The position numbers were made by a program, and so were the translations under genes. DNA of 64,000 nt from Lophius americanus. Lineage: Eukaryota > Chordata > Actinopteri > Lophiiformes > Lophiidae. The DNA lies in contig JBBDHG010000041.1 of the NCBI GenBank assembly GCA_037951165.1, positions 2,100,501-2,164,500 of the forward strand. The letters are read 5' to 3'. Positions 1 through 11,564 of this stretch are shown here, in pieces. The notes under the pieces are model-generated. The model saw only the letters and a list, made by a program, of their open reading frames with translations. It ran no database searches and had not been told where the DNA came from. Numbering within the stretch: position 1 is the first letter of the stretch; every line of letters starts with the position of its first letter.

Positions 1-364
1 AGATCCCACAGAGGATCCTGGAACGCCGGCGCGCTGACAGAGCCACAGAAATGTAAAACTAAAAACCTTCCTCTGATTTAGTTCGACTTTGTTCTCAACA
101 CTTTGACTTTTTTCTATACATGAAATACGAAAAAAGAAAAAATCCTCCCTCTCCTCCCTGATTCTCCTCAAACTCCTTCATAAAAGAGAAACCTACAAAA
201 CTGCAATAAATAAATGTCGTTTAAAGAAAAGGGATTCAGCTCATCTCCAACGACGGAGGACTTTGGATGTACCCGGTTAGAACCTGAGGGAAAGCTGGTC
301 CAGCAGAAACATGAGATTTGTCACGTTGTTTAAGGTAGAAATAACATAACGCTGTCTGCTATCT

Positions 365-464
<100 letters not shown>

Positions 465-905
465 CCATTGTTCTCCTGTCCACAACTCTCTGGTTAGCTC
501 TGATGAAGACACCGTTTCCTGGCAGATGTTTGCATCTCTGGTTTCATAAAGAGTTCGTATTGTCGTGTCGTCCGGACCGGGTCCCACTGAAGTGTCTGGG
601 ATGTTTACGTGTGCATGTGGGTCGCGACACTTTGAATTTTGAGTTCTGCATAGAGACGTGGTTCTGGGGATAGAATAGCTGTAGGAACACGGATTTACAA
701 AAAATAGGGAGCGGTCTGGGCGAAATTCTATGTGAAGTGAGCGGCTGTAAACAGGACGACACACAAACACACTCAGGACCCCCACATTCTGGTGCTGGCG
801 GGCCCACTGTGCTGCTCCGCAGGAACAGAGAAGCCCACACACACATGTTCCCAGAGCAGCAGCTGTGGCGACAAGACAAGATGATGAGGGGGTCTGTCAA
901 ACAGC

Positions 906-906
<1 letters not shown>

Positions 907-968
<62 letters not shown>
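907..968. repeat. (AC)31 microsatellite
   Basis: Uninterrupted AC dinucleotides over 62 bp, 450 bp from a second such tract. Confidence 0.99.
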
Positions 969-973
<5 letters not shown>

Positions 974-1504
974 CATCCCCCCGTTTAAGTGGACAACTGT
1001 TGAGATACCGGCGAACAGAACCATGAAGCATCAGCGGATGCAGCCCCCACTGAGGTATTCAATCAGATGTTTAGAAAATGAGTGTTTGTTTACAGTTGGA
1101 GCACATGTGTGTTCAACACACTGGTCAAGATTCCTGTGTGTCGGGCAGCTTGTGTGGCTGCATGGCCTCTTTCAGCCTGGGGGCGCGTGGGGACACGTCT
1201 CTCATCGCCGGTTTCCGAAGACCGAATCGAGACTGGGAAACAAAGAACGATGGCTGACAGAAGAGGAGGAGAGGCGGGGTGTGATTCACGCCATTCCTGC
1301 TAAATCAAACTGCTGCCTCCTGCTGGACTCTAAACGACACTGATGGACTTATTTGATGTCCAACTACTAAGATTCATCCTGAGCCCAAATAGCAGAAACC
1401 AAGCTGTAACAACAATTGCGCCAAAATCTCCACTTCAGCTCCAAACATTTGGTTTTTGCTCTCAGACTCATAAAAAATATCAGAAAATCAATTTTCAATG
1501 AATA

Positions 1505-1735
1505 TCCTGCTCAGCTTTTGGGCTGAGTACATCTTGAGTCTCTATTACTTATTGTAGAATTGTGACTGAACATGGTTATAATATGACCCAGTAGCAGCAT
1601 ATCTATGCTAAAGAGTAAGGGGCCAAGGACGGAGCCCTGGGAAGCCCCACAGTGGGCCAAAGGGGCCACAGAGGAGGATGCATCAGCTGTCCTTGTTAAG
1701 AAAGTAGGATTTTATTTGACATATTATAATGTGTG
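1505..1735 (-). mobile_element. family R1 fragment with reverse-transcriptase scrap
   Basis: It shares the TTGAGTCTCTATT...CCCAGTAGCAGCAT...GGGGCCAAGGACGGAG core with copies near 11.2, 15.6, 23.2 and 45.5 kb. Read on the minus strand, this core corresponds to the VPQGSVLGPLL motif of non-LTR reverse transcriptases. This copy lacks recognisable termini and is broken by stops. Confidence 0.6.
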
Positions 1736-1939
1736 AGGAGTTTCTCTCTCCCTCTCTCTCTCTCTCCCCCTCCCTCCCTCCATGTGGTAACCAGAGAAGG
1801 AAGCATGCAGCTAAAGAGCTGAGGTCAGAGGAGATTCCCTGAAGGCTTCATCTCGGCTGTGGGAGGATCTGGTAGATTGGGGAAAGTGGAGGACATGTTT
1901 GTCACAAAGGTTGGTAGATAACGGAACATGTGATCGTAC

Positions 1940-2077
1940 CAGTGGCCTGTGGGGGGTATGAAGTATATGCAGCAGTGGACCCTGGAGTCTGGGATGATCT
2001 TCTTCCTGTTGATGTTGATTTCCTCCTGTAGGTAGGCCTCATACTGGTCATTGATGAACTTCATGATGGGCTGCCAG
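1940..2077 (-). CDS. septin9: septin 9 coding exon 6: central G-domain segment
   Basis: The exon has 138 nt, acceptor ACCTTTCAG, and donor TG|GTACGA. It completes Cys and then encodes WQPIMKFINDQYEAYLQEEI, NINRKKIIPDSRVHCCIYFI and PPTGH. This is the alpha-2 region plus the strand before the AKAD motif. Where I recall RKKRIPD in human SEPT9, this copy has RKKIIPD, replacing one Arg of a basic patch by Ile. The split codon at the end begins TG, so the next residue is Trp or Cys instead of the human Ser. The next exon (LRPLDIEFMK in the family) was not found between 1 and 1939 and must lie to the left. Confidence 0.95.
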
Positions 2078-3129
2078 CTGAAAGGTAAAACAAACTTCAG
2101 GTGAGACTTCGGGAAAGGCGACCTCATCGGATGCTCACCTGCAAGACTTCTAAGTTCTCCAAATCCATAAAAACATTGAGAGAAGTTTGAACTAAAAACC
2201 GAATTAGTTTTGCAAAGTGCATTTAAATGAAGTAAAACAGTTTTGTCTCGTATTGGCCTGGAAGTCAAACGCTGCATCGGATAGTCTAGCTAGCATGTTA
2301 ACCAACTAAAATAAACCTGATTTTCCTTTCATGATGTAGGTGGGCCCTGAAATGACCCGTGAGAAACCTGCTGAATGCAGAAGACTCATAAACATCAAAT
2401 TGTTCACATTACAACCAAATTAAATTACTTTCGAAATCTCAAATTTCGAGATAGTTATTCAAGTTATTGCAGTAGCTACAGGATTTTAAAAATAAATACT
2501 TTAACATCGACAATTCAAGGCGGGGCTGTCGCATCTCTACTGTGTTTTGCTGTCATGTTAGAATTATAATAGCAGGACAGGAGGATAATCGTTATTCCGC
2601 TGGCCATGGCGGTAGTAACAGATGTGAATCCAAGACTGTGTGAACAAGAGAGCCAGTGAGATTGTAGGACAGGACAGCAGAATCCCGTCTTGACATGTAG
2701 CATATATAGCAGCTAACTTAAACTTAATGAGTTAGCTGTAAGCGACAGATGTTTCAGCTTATCCCCCGAGAGATGGTCAGAAACTTAAACTGATGATTTC
2801 AGATAAATTCGAATAAATAAAAAAAAACCCCTAAGAGCTTGTGCTTCTTCAGAACGTTGCTAGAAACCCAGTTTTCTTCCTGTTTTGGACTTAAACTTAC
2901 TCGGTTCTTCTGTTGTTTTAGCTGTTACGCTACTGTTTTTATAGCAAAGGAAGTCAGCGCCTGTACCGGAAAAATCTCTTTCAAAATAAAAGCACATTAA
3001 TAAAAAAGCGGGTATAAGATTGCCTGAAGTCAATATCACACAGTCCAAGCGAAAGAAGGACTTTTGAGCGTAACAACAAAACAAAGGAGTTATTTACAGG
3101 CGTCGTCAGATAAAGAAGCTTCAACTCAC
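2078..3129 (-). other. septin 9 intron, exon 5 to exon 6
   Basis: The intron is 1,052 bp. AT-rich, no tandem repeat, no recognisable mobile element and no additional exon seen on either strand. Confidence 0.6.
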
Positions 3130-3211
3130 CAGTTTTCATTGTTGATTTGATCCCCAAAACCTGGAGTGTCGATTACTGTGAGCTTCATCCTCACTCCCTT
3201 CTCCTCAACAT
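3130..3211 (-). CDS. septin9: septin 9 coding exon 5: G3 motif DTPG
   Basis: The exon has 82 nt between GGGCTAG and GTGAGT. It reads (D)VEEKGVRMKLTVIDTPGFG and DQINNEN, ending with the first two bases of Cys. DTPGFGD is the G3 motif (switch II) that senses the gamma-phosphate and magnesium. The human equivalent recalled is DIEEKGVRMKLTVIDTPGFG. The acceptor lacks a long pyrimidine tract, but the phase and homology are unambiguous. The intron to exon 4 is only 145 bp, the shortest in the window. Confidence 0.96.
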
Positions 3212-3356
3212 CTAGCCCAAATACAAGCTCTTTGTTAGTATTTACTTTGCATGTATGTCAGCGGGGGAAAAAAAATATGTCAGAGATATGATAGAACAGC
3301 AAGAAACGCATTATTAATAGTTCTAAATATAACCATAAACACGAGCATGGGCCCAC

Positions 3357-3485
3357 CATGACTGACGGACTTGATCTCGATGGTCTTGGGGATCCTCTCC
3401 TCGGGGTTAGGCTGCACTGACTTCCGGCTCACTTTGGACTTGAACAGGGTGTTCATCAGTGTGGACTTCCCGAGGCCGCTTTGCC
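3357..3485 (-). CDS. septin9: septin 9 coding exon 4: P-loop (G1) and switch I
   Basis: The exon has 129 nt, acceptor CCTGATCAG, and donor G|GTGGGC. With the G carried from exon 3 it starts GQSGLGKSTLMNTLFKSKVS, the Walker A/G1 loop GxxGxGKS that holds the GTP phosphates. It continues with RKSVQPNPEERIPKTIEIKS and VSH, which corresponds to switch I. All key loop residues (G, GK, S/T) are intact. Septin 9 is a catalytically active subgroup member in mammals; activity here is inferred. The final CAT G leaves phase 1, completed to Asp by exon 5. Confidence 0.96.
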
Positions 3486-4059
3486 CTGATCAGGAAAACA
3501 AAGACAGTTAGAGAAAAGTGGGAGCATCTTCACCACAGGTGAAGACGAGAGCCTCGCTCGGCTAAAAAAACTAATATTTCTCGCAGGATTACGACTTTTT
3601 CATCATTGTGTCTCCCCCTGCTACACAACTCTATGTTTATCACAACTCTCAAACCATCGGAGGAGAAAATCCCTGGAGGTTTAAGGTGTGAAACAAACAG
3701 GTACCTCAGGGCTCTTTAACCTGTTTTTCCACTTTGTTCAAAACAAAAACAGACGCAACCTAATTATTTTTCTCAAGCATAATAATAGGACGCGGCATAA
3801 GATGTCGTAAAACATGTGTATTATGAAAATGTGTATTATTTTCATTCGGCTCTGAATGCTTTTCGAAACAACTAGTTTGATATTCCCTTTTATAATACAT
3901 AATATCTGGAAAGGCAAACAGTAGATAATATCAAATAACTACAGGACACCATGTACATGTTATTAGTGTTTTTCTGACGCTTTGACACATTTCATGCTCA
4001 CATTCTACGCAACTTAATTAAAAAAGAAAAATATAAATACTACAAAAGCGGAGGTGCAA

Positions 4060-4450
4060 CTGTAAATGTATCCAGATTTCTCCATTAATATCTTGTATTA
4101 ATGGAGAAATGTGTCTGAGTTATTGCCAGCAAAGTCTCTCAGTATTTCTCAAATACTCCTGCGCCTTCCACTTCAGTGTCTCTGTTGAGCCCCCAGCTCC
4201 ACCCTAAAGTAACATCAAAGGAACTCTTGCAATTGAGCCCCCAGCCTCAAAGGAACACATAAAGGAATCAAAGGCAGCAATAGCCAAATGATGACGCTAC
4301 TTCTCTCCAAACAGCGTGTTATTATATTTTATTCGAAATGCTGCGAAACACGTAGCACCACCAAAAATGTTATCATCTCTAGGACTTGCCAAAACTTCTA
4401 TCTCTGGGTAAAATATTTTTCTATAATCTTACTCACAAACAGAAAAATAA
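4060..4450 (+). repeat. family R2 copy
   Basis: It carries the diagnostic string of blocks: TTTCTCCATTAAT, CTGAGTTATTGCC, CTTCCACTTCAGTGTCTCTG, GAGCCCCCAGCTCCACC, AACATCAAAGGAA, GCGAAACACG and ATCTCTAGGA. The same order occurs in nine other places in the window. Internally 4077-4109 forms a perfect 14-bp stem with a 5-nt loop. No coding capacity; unclassified non-autonomous element. Confidence 0.7.
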
Positions 4451-5149
4451 AAAAAATGAACTGAAGTGGAGTGAAAGAAATAAACTGATTTGACTGTAGC
4501 TTTGGTTTTGAAATATCATGCTACTTGTATTCCTGTTCTTCTCTCAAGACTCTTCCATAAAAAGCCGACACACATACATGTGCAACCCCTGCGCCTGTTT
4601 AATGACCCCCGTCTGTCTGCACGGCCCCCGTGGGCCCACTCGGTGCCATGTGGAGCGTTGCCAGGCTGCAAGACTCTCTGCGACACCCGGGGCCGCCTAT
4701 TCCAACACTCCCCGTCTCTGACACACTCTAGCTCTTTCACACACACTCTCAGCATTCAGTCCACTCACGTATTCGCCCACACGGAGACATCCTCCTGCCC
4801 CGCATGGTTGGAATCGCAAAGTTCAGCCTGCTGAGGGCAGGGATTAGGCAAATGCTTCTCACAGAGGAGACCGAGGAGGCCAGCGCCAAGACCACAGCTG
4901 CTCTAACCTTCCATGAACTCACTGACCAACCCGAGCGACCGCTCTGCCAGAGGAAGGTTTCATTATTCTGTTTTGACATTTACGTCCTCCTTCCGGTGTC
5001 ATCTTCTGTTAGATCAATTATATAATCATCCAGGTATCTAACAACTCAATTCAAGCAAAAGAAGCGGATTGAACCTGCGGGCGAAGACGGCGGTACCCGA
5101 CTGCATGGTTTATCATTGTACAACAGCACAAACGTACGGCGGCCCACAG

Positions 5150-5925
5150 GGGGCAAACGCACCGCAGTTCAAGAAAGCACAAGCTAACAAATAAAAGCAT
5201 CTTCATGGGTTTGACAAGAAAAGGAGCGCTGTAAAAGCCACAACACATTAAGAGAAAACGATCTGCAAAAGCCGCCAGGCATCGGAAGGTTTTACGAAAG
5301 ACGCTTAGATAACGTGCGTGCTTTCATTTAGCGAATAAAACAGATGTAAAACACAAATGTGTAAAGATATCTTGATTAGCCGTGCTAGCTAGCTCGCTAG
5401 CTTAACTTCTGGGTCGTGCGGTCATGTGACTCCCAATAAAAAGTTAGGAAAACAACAAATACGCTTTAGAATGACCCTAACATGTACGGCACCCGAGGTT
5501 AAAACAACATAGCTTTTATGTCTGACGTTCTGAACGTTGTGTAGACGTTGCCATGGTGACACTTGAAGTCAGTATGGTGTTTAACAGTTTTCTTAAGGAA
5601 GCATAATACACCTTGTTTACTTTAGATTTGGTTGGTGTTCATTTTAGCGTCATTATTACGTTAATTTGTTAACTGGTTTATTAAAAAATGTTTTCCCGTC
5701 ACACGACCGCATGACCCGAAAGCTAAGCAAAGCTACAACGGCTAATCAAAACATCATGAATGTTTGTGTATTATATTTGTTTTAATCGCCGAATGAAGCA
5801 TTAAAAAAAGCACGTCCCAGGGTGCATCACTTTTAAATGTCATTGCAGATCTTTTTTTTCTTAACGTGCTGCGATGATTTCTTTACGGTTTCTTTAAGTT
5901 GCAGTGCGTTCTCCCTTTTTTACGT
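5150..5925. mobile_element. long foldback (inverted-repeat) element
   Basis: The left arm (about 5155-5430) and the reverse complement of the right arm (about 5697-5925) align over more than 200 bp. The best part is TTGATTAGCCG near 5371 against CGGCTAATCAA near 5739, and GGGTCGTGCGGTCATGTGAC at 5411-5430 against GTCACACGACCGCATGACCC at 5698-5717. Outward similarity includes AGATCTGCA and the GAACGCAC-like block. The spacer of about 265 bp has no gene. Arms are diverged, with indels. It resembles a decayed foldback DNA element; no transposase seen. Confidence 0.6.
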
Positions 5926-6513
5926 TCTACATTTTCATTCTACTCCGTTGTGCACGGAACACGTGGGATTGCTACTAAACACGTTATTATATCGTCTCCC
6001 AGCACAGGTTTTTTATTCACCCTGGCGGTGTTACTGACATGTATCCACCTGTAGTAACGACTGGGTGCACGCCAGCAGTATGTGGAAAAGTGCAGTTTGT
6101 TCACTCAAGTTGATTATCCGCACACAAAAAAGCCCGGAGTCCATAAATCATTCCTCTTGAAGAACAGCATCCATCCATATATATAAAAAACTGCATTTGT
6201 CATACCGCCATTATATTTCCGCTGGGTTGTGCCGACATGCCTTTGAGCTTAAACGCACGGCTTAAACATCAAAATGGGACTTTAAACACACACAGACACG
6301 CACACTTAAGCATTCTTCTCTCTGTGCAGGTTTTTATACATGCCCGCATGACTGTATGTACATTCATGGATAATTGTGCATGTGCTCTAACTGATGGTGG
6401 GACCAAACTGGCAGGTAGTAGATTCTCTCTAAGTATGAGCTGTAGCTTGTCAGATTGATTGCCATCATTACGACACTCAATCAGCCTGACAGCTTCTTTT
6501 AACCCAATGAAAC

Positions 6514-6655
<142 letters not shown>

Positions 6656-6675
6656 GTGGCGCCACATGGAAAATA

Positions 6676-7213
6676 GAAAAAGCACTTAGAGAGCGAAAAC
6701 CTCCGCCACTCTGTAGCCGCTCGTCTCCTACGCCTTCCACTTCAGCTTCTCTGTTCAGCCCACAGAGCCTCCAGCTCCAACCCCAAAGGAACATCAAAGG
6801 AAATATCGAAACTGAGCCCCAAGCTCCACCCAAGAGGGAACATCCAAGGGAAATCACAGGGAAATCAAAGTAACATCAAAGGGAAATCATAGGAACAGCA
6901 AAGGAACAGCAAAGGAACGCCAAAGGAACAGCAAAGGAACTGTTAAAACTGAGCTGCCAGGCTCCAACCCCAAAGGAACATCAAAGGAATCAGAGGCAGC
7001 ACAACCACAAACGACTTATTATTTGATTTTAAATGCCTTGAAATAAGTTACGTCACCAAGATTTAATCACGGCTAGGATATGTGAAAACCTATCTATGGG
7101 TAAAATTTCAAGCAAATCCATGTTTTAGTTTTTCTGTAACGCTTCTCACAAACATCAAACAAACAACAAACAAAGACACAGGAGTGAAAACACAACTTCC
7201 TTGGCGGAGGTGA
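6676..7213 (+). repeat. family R2 copy with both ends
   Basis: It starts near ACCTCCGCC and ends near TTGGCGGAGGT, so the family has short inverted ends CCTCCGCC/GGCGGAGG. Between them are the R2 blocks, with extra tandem units of AGGAACAGCAAAGGAAC type at 6880-6940. Confidence 0.75.
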
Positions 7214-7997
7214 GAAGCACATTGAGGAAGACACCATGCCGGCTGATTCTTCATGCTCTACTGAAAACTGTAAAACCACAAATACAAACACTTTTTTTTC
7301 TTTTACATCCGAGTAGCTGCAAACGCAGCCTCCTGTGTGACATCCTGTTTCTGTGACAATGAGAAAATAAACCTGCACTGAGTTTGTGCTGCGTTGTTAA
7401 TTATTCTGGCTCGAGGCTGGAATTCTCTCCCACCCTGTCAGACAGAATTCCACTCGCATATTCTGTTGGTTTTCCCTAATTTGAAAATGTTTTAAATGGT
7501 GAACATCTGATCCTACTGATTAATTCAGCACAGCTTCAGTGACCGTGGTAGAAATTTGGAAGCAATTACACGTTTAAGTCTTCTAGGAAACTTCTGCGAC
7601 CCTTTAGATATCGGAGGGTTCGGGCCGATCGAACACGAAGACATTATCGAGAGACTCGTTCCGCCGAAGTTCGACGCTAATCTGTACATTTGAGCATGTT
7701 ACGTTTCACACAAATATTTTTTGAAATGCAGCATTCGTTTCCAGCCTTTCACTTTAACCTTTCAATGTTTTTACCACGAAGAAGAAAAAAAAACAACAAC
7801 TATTGGAGCAATATTTCATATCAAATTTTATTTCTCCAGGGTATTTTTCTAATATCTTAAACAGTCTACATTTAACCATAAAATGACAAATTTGTTTGTG
7901 GAACATTTTTCTAAATAGTAAAAAAAAGAAGAAGAAAGAATCTGACTTCTAAAATTATTTCATGATGAAATAATTTCATCATGAAATAATAATAACG

Positions 7998-8252
7998 CAA
8001 AAATTCAGGCAGATTTCTCCGTCAATGTCTGAGTTGTTGCCGGCCTCTAAATCTACAGACAACTCCAACGAACTGAGTATCTCTCAAATACTCCGTAGCT
8101 GGTTGTCTCCTGCACCTTCCACTTCAGCGTCTCTGTTCAGCCCAGTGAGTCCCTCACTGAATCATCTCTAGACTATGCCAGAACTCCATCCTGTAGTTTT
8201 CTTTAATCCTTCTCGCAAAACAAACAGAAAAAACGCACAGGACTGAAAACGT
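7998..8252 (+). repeat. family R2 copy, shortened
   Basis: It has the CAGATTTCTCC, TCTGAGTTGTTGCC, CTTCCACTTCAGCGTCTCTG blocks. It then jumps to ATCTCTAG and the CACAGGACTGAAAACG end, so the middle is deleted. A short overlapping palindrome of ATTATTTCATGATGAAATAAT character precedes it at about 7955-7990. Confidence 0.7.
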
Positions 8253-8629
8253 AAAGTAAGCAAAGGTAATTACTGCAAGAAACCCGTTACTAGCTCAAAT
8301 GAGAAAAAAGCTTTTATCTCTCTTCCTGTCTGGCCGTTTGTTTGTTTGTTTTTGTATCTTTCTTTCCACTATATAATGACTTCATCACAGGCATCTACAT
8401 AAAAAAAAGCATATTAAGACCATACTCATTCATATCGCCTCCGACACGTTTCTAATCTAGGATCACATGTCAGCCGCTAAAATCTGATCGTCTTCACACG
8501 ACCCTGAAAAATAAATCGTAACTTTTGTCACACCGAGGCAAAAAATCCTTTTGAGTCTAGTAATGTGAATATAACCTTATAATAATATAACGGCGGTAAT
8601 CTAATGGACCGTTTTCAAATTTTAGGCCC

Positions 8630-9180
8630 TCATAGACCTTAGTGCGAGGAAGAACTGGAGTGATTGTGGGAAATGTTGGTTGTATATTTCCAACACTAGG
8701 GGGAGCTTTATCACCAAAGGTTTTCGCGGATAATTTTTCAACCGTTGGTTCGCTTTAGTCCAAATCTGCTGCCTATGAACCGACCCAAGGAGATTTATCT
8801 TGTATATATCATATTTTTCTCACTAGGGGGAGCTTTTCTCATGAAAAACACTTTTCTTGACATAACTCAAAAACTATTTCATGGATTATTTTCCAACTTT
8901 ATACCCGCAAACACCTCAGTGCAAGGACGAAGTGGGTTGATTATGGGAAAGGCTAGTGGTATATATGCAAATGCAAATGAATTGACTGTAGGACATTTAT
9001 CTTGTTTATATCATATTCTGCCCTTATTTTAATCTAATAGTGCATATTTTACTCAATAGGGGAGCTTTTCTTTTTAAAAAAATATATAATTATAGAAATA
9101 ACTTCACATTGTATTTGAAGCGTCTAATCAGGGGGGATTGGGGACTTTTCGGGGATATACCCTTGATGTCGGGGACGAAA
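8630..9180 (-). repeat. family R3 copy, reverse orientation
   Basis: The plus strand ends in GGGGACTTTTCGGGGATATA, the reverse complement of the family's start. Internal blocks CACTAGGGGGAGCTTT and CTTAGTGCGAGGAAGAACTG recur in copies at 13, 28, 30, 50, 58 and 61 kb. No open frame or termini with known transposon signature. It ends about 50 bp from exon 3. Confidence 0.7.
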
Positions 9181-9230
9181 GTTTAGGTCTAGTTTATTAC
9201 AAAATATACGACAATCATGTGAAAACTCAC

Positions 9231-9416
9231 CCACAACCATGATGTTGAGCTCAAAGCCCTGCTTCATGGCCTTCCTCCTCATCTGCTCCAGGATGGCATC
9301 AATGCCCACGTAGTTAAAGTCGCTGACATGGGTCTTCTCCCCTTTACCCTGTGGGTTGGGGTGGTGGGGTTTGGTAGACTCAGACATGGTGCTGTGGCTC
9401 AGATTGACCTCTGACC
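9231..9416 (-). CDS. septin9: septin 9 coding exon 3: polybasic alpha-0 region, internal ATG
   Basis: The exon has 186 nt, an acceptor CATCCCTTAG, and a donor GTGAGT after GTT GTG G. It encodes SEVNLSHSTMSESTKPHH and then THVSDFNYVGIDAILEQMRR and KAMKQGFELNIMVV. The last segments are close to human SEPT9 (VDFGYVGIDSILEQMRRKAM from memory). LEQMRRKAMKQG is the polybasic alpha-0 helix that binds phosphoinositides and borders the N-C filament interface. The Met at 9385-9387 lies where the short human isoform begins (MADTPRD), so a short product of the G domain could start here. A family R3 repeat ends about 50 bp downstream of the donor. Confidence 0.96.
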
Positions 9417-9719
9417 CTAAGGGATGCGGACGAAAGAGAAGCAAGATTTAGAATTGAGTTATTAAAGCATGTATGTGTTAAAAAAAAACAGGCACTGGAA
9501 GAAAAACTGTGAGCAAATCTAAATATCTCATCACAAAAACACAAGAGGGATGATCTGCCTTCACTCACTCTCGTGTGGGTTACACAAGATCGGACGCCAT
9601 GTTTGATACTGCGCAGCTGTAGACCAAGACATGCCAGACATTACATACTTTTTTATGAGTATTTGCTTTTATACATACGGAAGAACCTTACAGTCATGCC
9701 AGAAAAAATAAATAAATAG

Positions 9720-10260
9720 GGAATCACGTGATAATGTGATAATTTTCCCCTTTTTACGTGAAAATGTTCCTGTTTCTACATAATTTTCCCGCTATAATGT
9801 GAGAAGTTTCACATTTTTATATGATACCTTTCAAATTAAAATGTGATGGATAGTCTTCAAGTCATAAAATGAACATTTTCATGTAAAATGACCTCGTTAT
9901 AGAGTGAAAATTATGTAAAAAATTACAATTATCATGTAAAAATGTGACAATTACCATGTAAAAATATGAAAATGACCACGTTATAAAGTGAAATTCATGT
10001 AAAACATGACAATTATTATGGAAAAAACGTGAAACTTAATTCGTTTTAAAGTGAAAATTTTGTTAGATCGTGACAATTATATAAAAATGTGGCAATTATT
10101 ACATAAAAATGTCAAAAGTGAAGTGAAAATTTTTAAATATGTGACAATCATTCAAAAACGTGAATTATGTAAAAACGTGAATTATGCAAAAAAAAACAAA
10201 AAAACAAGAGTATTATGTAAAAAAAGTGAAACTTATCACGTCATAACGTGATATTTATAT
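9720..10260. repeat. family R4: degenerate palindromic ACGTGA/TCACGT array
   Basis: Repeats of ACGTGAAAATG, TTATCACGT and similar alternate on both strands with irregular spacing. The ideal unit appears to be TCACGTTATAACGTGA, a perfect palindrome. Related blocks lie at 38140-38610 and 41060-41500. Confidence 0.65.
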
Positions 10261-11121
10261 ATATATTTTTCATTTTCTGGCGTGAAAACAAAGCTCCTCC
10301 ATACATACAAACCACGCTGGACAGTTTATATATATTACACACACAATCATCCAAAAACGCGGTCGAGAGAAACGGTGCAGACATGTGGCAGATGTGCCTG
10401 CACACATTAAAGAAAAAACACAATAAACCTTCTCCTAACTGTAGGAAAGATATATCTAGTTCCCCCAGGAAGGAGAGTGCGTACATTCGCTCTAAAATAC
10501 ACACACAAAAACCAGCCTATAAATCATCCGCCGCACATTTGGTCCTTAAGGTTGTATCAATATAGAAAAAGCGACGTCATCATGTCGGCAGACCGGCCCG
10601 AGAGAAAAATTCATGACATGGAAGTAGTCACCGAAGTGAATCATTACAGTTAAGGAGGTGAATTTCATCATTTAGAAATACTTAGAAGAAATTAATGGAG
10701 ACACTATTTTTGGGGTTTAAACGCCGGAGACTACAAATCAGGCTTACCTCACTTTAAGGAGGAATCAGTTGCAAGACGACGAAGGCTGCGAGCCAAGGCA
10801 CAGCTTGAACAAGCAACGTGAAATATGGCCCAACTCTGCCAAATGTGCTAGTATGTGCCTGCAGCAGAGACTAACTCTCCTCCGTGGAGGAAGAGACAAC
10901 ATTTCCTGTGCTAGAACAGAACCTGTGGCGTTGTTCGTGTTGCAGTTTGCACTAAACCACAAGCACGTATATTTGAAGCTTTAAAGCAGACAGTCATCCT
11001 GGCTCTCCAGCGAGACATCTGTAATAGTCTGGGCCACTTTTTGGGTCTGTTATTTGTACCAAATTACAGAAAAGGGAAGAGTTCAAGGCAGCAGCATCTG
11101 CAACTTTTTGTTTTTTGGTTT

Positions 11122-11560
11122 AACCCTTTAATGTCCCGCTCAACTGTTTAGTTGAGCACATTTGGAGTCACTATTTCTCAATGAAGAATGTGTGCCTCCT
11201 GTCTGAACCTTGCTAACGAGCAAGGGGCCAAGGATGGAGCCCTGGGGGACGCCACAGGTCAAGAGGGCGACCGTTGGAGGAAGCTTTAATCATGGCTACT
11301 GAGAAACTCGGATTTGATGAGTACAGCTTTTGTTTGTGTAATTGTAAAGCATGAGCAGATTTACTTAACGGAATTACGTCACTTAAAAAAAAACTGAAAA
11401 TGTCAAATAACGTTAAATTTCTTCTTCTTTTTTTTTGTAAAAACATACTTTACCAAAAGATTGAGCTAATCTTAATTAGAATTGGATATTTTCCGTGATA
11501 TCCAATATTTCACGATGAAAAAAGTTTGGCATTTTAAGGTTAATTTAGACTGTTTAAGCT
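11122..11560 (-). mobile_element. family R1 copy with left inverted terminus
   Basis: It begins AACCCTTTAATGTCC, matching the reverse complement of the right end of the 15.6-kb copy (GGACATTAAAGGGTT). It includes the reverse-transcriptase scrap at about 11215-11275 in minus sense. The right end is lost. Confidence 0.6.
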
Positions 11561-11564
11561 AAAA

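Noticed and set aside
5101..5190. THAP-type zinc finger start (MVYHCTT) in the left arm of the foldback
   Set aside because: The frame stops after about 29 codons and the remaining Cys/His spacing of a THAP domain is not seen.
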